Source: Leadbetterella byssophila_A (GTDB lineage Bacteria > Bacteroidota > Bacteroidia > Cytophagales > Spirosomataceae). Taken from it: a stretch of 16,491 bases of DNA. The stretch lies in contig JBEBRR010000081.1 of the NCBI GenBank assembly GCA_040394735.1, forward strand, positions 1 to 16,491, given 5' to 3'. The translations under genes were made by a program, and so were the position numbers. Positions 14,900-16,491 of this stretch are shown here, in pieces (positions within the stretch are counted from its first letter, which is position 1; each line of letters opens with the position of its first letter). The notes beneath the pieces are model-generated. The model was not told where the DNA came from. It saw nothing but the letters and a program-made list of their open reading frames with translations, and ran no database searches.

Positions 14900-16191
14900 A
14901 AAAACTAATTATATCTGTATTTTGCCTGCTGTCGGGAGTGGCATTTGCCCAGAATCCCGGAGTGGGAAAAGCCTCAGCGGAACCTGTAATTTTTTACAAC
15001 GCCCATATTTTTACGGGTGACGGAACCGAGCACACCTCCGGTTCCATGGTGATCGAAAAGGGAATTATCAAAGAGGTTTCGGCTGCTGACCTGTCGGCAA
15101 AATATCCGAATGCCCGGAAGGTGAACGTGGAAGGAAAGCATGTGTATCCCGGTATCATATCGCCGGCGAATACGCTGGGACTGGCTGAAATTGAATCAAG
15201 CCGTCCTACGCTGGATTACAATGAAATGGGCGATTATAATCCCAATGTGAGGGCATTGATTGCCTATAACACGGATTCGGAAGTCATCCCGACCGTTCGG
15301 GGTAACGGGGTGCTGATCACCCAGGCGACACCCACCGGCGGAATAATTTCCGGCCGGTCTTCCATCTTTTACCTGGACGGATGGAACTGGGAAGACGCGG
15401 TGCTGAAGCCCGATGATGGTATCTGGCTGAACTGGCCCAGGAGAATGGCTCCCAGCTTCAATTTCGAAACCATGACCCGGGAGCTGCGGAAAAATGAGCG
15501 TTACCAGAAGACGGTAGATGAGCTCCGTGAGCTTTTTGCCCAGTCAGTGGCGCAGAAAGAAGGCGGCAATCCGTACGATAACCTGAAGCTGTCTGCGCTT
15601 CAGGGCGCTCTGACCGGGGAGCAGCGTCTGTTCATCCAGGCCGGAACCGACAAAGAGGTGATCGAAGCGGTTAATTTCTGTAAGGAAATGGGTGTAAAAT
15701 ACCCGGTAGTGGTAGGATCGGTGACTTCCGAGCTGGCCATTCAGACCCTGAAAGAAAATAATGTTCCGATCATTGTTTCTCCCACGCACCGTTTGCCTGA
15801 GCGGGTAGATTCGGATGTCTGGGAAGCTTACAAGCTTCCGGCTTACCTGGTGAAGAAAGGGCTGACTGTAGGGTTGCATTACAATGATTCGTACTGGAGA
15901 ACCCGTAACCTTCCGTTTGTGGCAGGAAACACCGTAGCTCATGGGCTGACCAAAGCTCAGGCACTTTCCCTGATTACCTCTTCCAATGCAAAGATACTGG
16001 GGATAGACAAATGGGCGGGTACGCTTGAAGCCGGTAAGCACGCCACTTTCGTAATCAGTGAAGGAGATATCATGGATATGCGGACAGCCAAAGTGACCCG
16101 GGCATTTATCCGGGGAGCCGAGGTAAATCTTGACGACAAGCAGAAAAGGCTGGCCAACAAATACTTCGAAAAGTACGGAATCAGTAAATAA
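14896..16191 (+). CDS. Secreted amidohydrolase-like protein, metal site degenerate
   Basis: A 431-residue exported protein (signal peptide 1-19, cut near FAQ). It has the N-terminal beta-sandwich and C-terminal end of the amidohydrolase fold (NAKILGIDKWAGTLEAGKHATFVI), but the strand that should carry HxH reads GKHVYPGIISPANTLG (80-95). It resembles the inactive first unit of the protein encoded just upstream, so the pair looks like one active and two non-catalytic units. The ATGA overlap (14896-14899) means they are translated together and perhaps form a complex. Its own catalytic activity is doubtful. The gene is followed by a stem and T-run about 60 bases on. Confidence 0.85.
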   Translation: MKKLIISVFCLLSGVAFAQNPGVGKASAEPVIFYNAHIFTGDGTEHTSGSMVIEKGIIKEVSAADLSAKYPNARKVNVEGKHVYPGIISPANTLGLAEIESSRPTLDYNEMGDYNPNVRALIAYNTDSEVIPTVRGNGVLITQATPTGGIISGRSSIFYLDGWNWEDAVLKPDDGIWLNWPRRMAPSFNFETMTRELRKNERYQKTVDELRELFAQSVAQKEGGNPYDNLKLSALQGALTGEQRLFIQAGTDKEVIEAVNFCKEMGVKYPVVVGSVTSELAIQTLKENNVPIIVSPTHRLPERVDSDVWEAYKLPAYLVKKGLTVGLHYNDSYWRTRNLPFVAGNTVAHGLTKAQALSLITSSNAKILGIDKWAGTLEAGKHATFVISEGDIMDMRTAKVTRAFIRGAEVNLDDKQKRLANKYFEKYGISK

Positions 16192-16249
16192 GGATTGTTT
16201 CTTTTATATAAAGGAAACCGTCAGAAAGTATTTGCTGAATTAGAACAGA

Positions 16250-16327
16250 CCCTTCTGCAAGCCCGGGTGTATAGCAAGCCTAAATGGTCAGTTAATGCAT
16301 CCTGAGCTTGCGGAAGGGCTTTTTTTT
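16250..16327 (+). terminator. Long stem with T-run after the amidohydrolase pair
   Basis: CCCTTCTGCAAGC (16250-16262) pairs with GCTTGCGGAAGGG (16306-16318) over 13 bp with one G-U pair, followed by a run of eight T (16320-16327). The 43-base loop is far longer than in a normal intrinsic terminator. A second GCAAGC copy inside the loop could form a shorter alternative stem. Termination is likely; the loop may hold more structure. Confidence 0.75.
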
Positions 16328-16359
16328 AGCGTCTGCTTTTATTTACAGTACGTTTGCGA

Positions 16360-16367
16360 TAATTTTG
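16360..16367 (+). promoter_or_regulatory. Bacteroidota -7 promoter box facing right
   Basis: TAATTTTG fits TAnnTTTG exactly and is followed by TACTTTCGG, a context common after such boxes. No clean TTTG lies about 19 bases upstream. It would drive a gene starting at 16397 or beyond the window. Confidence 0.45.
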
Positions 16368-16466
16368 TACTTTCGGATAGTCAAAATTAAATTTCCATGC
16401 GTAGTGTTGTTTGCCGGTCAGAAGTTAGATGCACCAAAGTATGCGCCGGCTGTCCTAATGAATGAT

Positions 16467-16491
16467 ACTCACTACTCGGAACTCACTACTC
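16467..16491. repeat. Heptamer-based direct repeat at the window edge
   Basis: ACTCACTACTC occurs twice (16467-16477 and 16481-16491) separated by GGA, giving a 14-base period built of ACTCACT-like heptamers. It runs off the window, so the array may be longer. It resembles the heptamers at 10730-10757. Confidence 0.6.

Larger units (their letters stand above)
16192..16491. other. Right-hand non-coding end: terminator, promoter-like box, repeat
   Basis: No full gene. It holds the terminator-like stem (16250-16327), a -7 box (16360-16367), a 22-codon frame from ATG 16397 to TGA 16465 with four cysteines that I do not call a gene, and a heptamer repeat that runs off the edge (16467-16491). Confidence 0.6.

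Noticed and set aside
16397..16465. 22-codon frame with four cysteines near the right edge
   Set aside because: Too short, no leader pattern, and followed at once by repeat DNA; the promoter-like box upstream may serve something beyond the window.
1..16491. CRISPR array, tRNA, rRNA or complete insertion sequence
   Set aside because: No regularly spaced 25-40 base repeats, tRNA-like cloverleaf, rRNA-like stretch or transposase was seen on reading both strands.

Overview
The window looks like chromosomal DNA of a Bacteroidota bacterium. This rests on sequence features: promoter-like boxes of the TTTG / TAnnTTTG kind, a VKOR protein fused to a C39-like domain and a thioredoxin domain, a short double-glycine leader peptide of Bacteroidota type, LytS/LytTR signalling genes, and a periplasmic amidohydrolase pair. 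No genus can be named from this.

Positions 1 to about 9,720 form an AT-rich block in which every gene is on the minus strand. In order of transcription: a full-length LanB-type peptide dehydratase (9674-6900); a LytTR response regulator (6880-6167); a small unlisted 40-residue reading frame (6031-5909) with a leader-like N-terminus; a LytS-type sensor kinase (5902-4817); a membrane disulfide-forming protein with C39-like, VKOR and thioredoxin parts (4670-3087); a 75-residue double-glycine leader peptide with four cysteines (3038-2811); an OmpA-C-domain protein (2484-1405); and a TlpA-like thioredoxin protein (1405-17). The last gene ends in an ATGA overlap with what looks like another start codon at position 20, so the operon probably runs past the left edge. 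I read this as a RiPP (ribosomally made, post-translationally modified peptide) locus with its own two-component system and its own disulfide chemistry. No LanC cyclase, peptidase-transporter or radical SAM enzyme is inside the window.

The most interesting part is the 264-base gap between the regulator and kinase genes. It holds two identical CAGGGATA direct repeats exactly 21 bp apart (the geometry used by LytTR regulators such as AgrA and ComE), then a TTTG-N18-GAATTTTG promoter candidate, then the 40-codon frame starting about 18 nt after the expected transcript start and ending 6 nt before the kinase start. The layout resembles Gram-positive peptide-pheromone circuits, here next to a peptide dehydratase. 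This is a hypothesis.

From 9,940 rightwards the DNA is visibly richer in GC and looks like core genome: an alpha/beta hydrolase and a sugar-phosphate nucleotidyltransferase-like protein on the minus strand, then two overlapping plus-strand genes for secreted amidohydrolase-like proteins (three amidohydrolase-like units, of which only one keeps a complete metal site). That pair is followed by a strong stem with a T-run, a promoter-like box, and a heptamer repeat also seen in a related form at 10730-10757. The 265-base junction at 9675-9939 carries the dehydratase promoter candidate, a perfect 7-bp inverted repeat and possible coding remnants.
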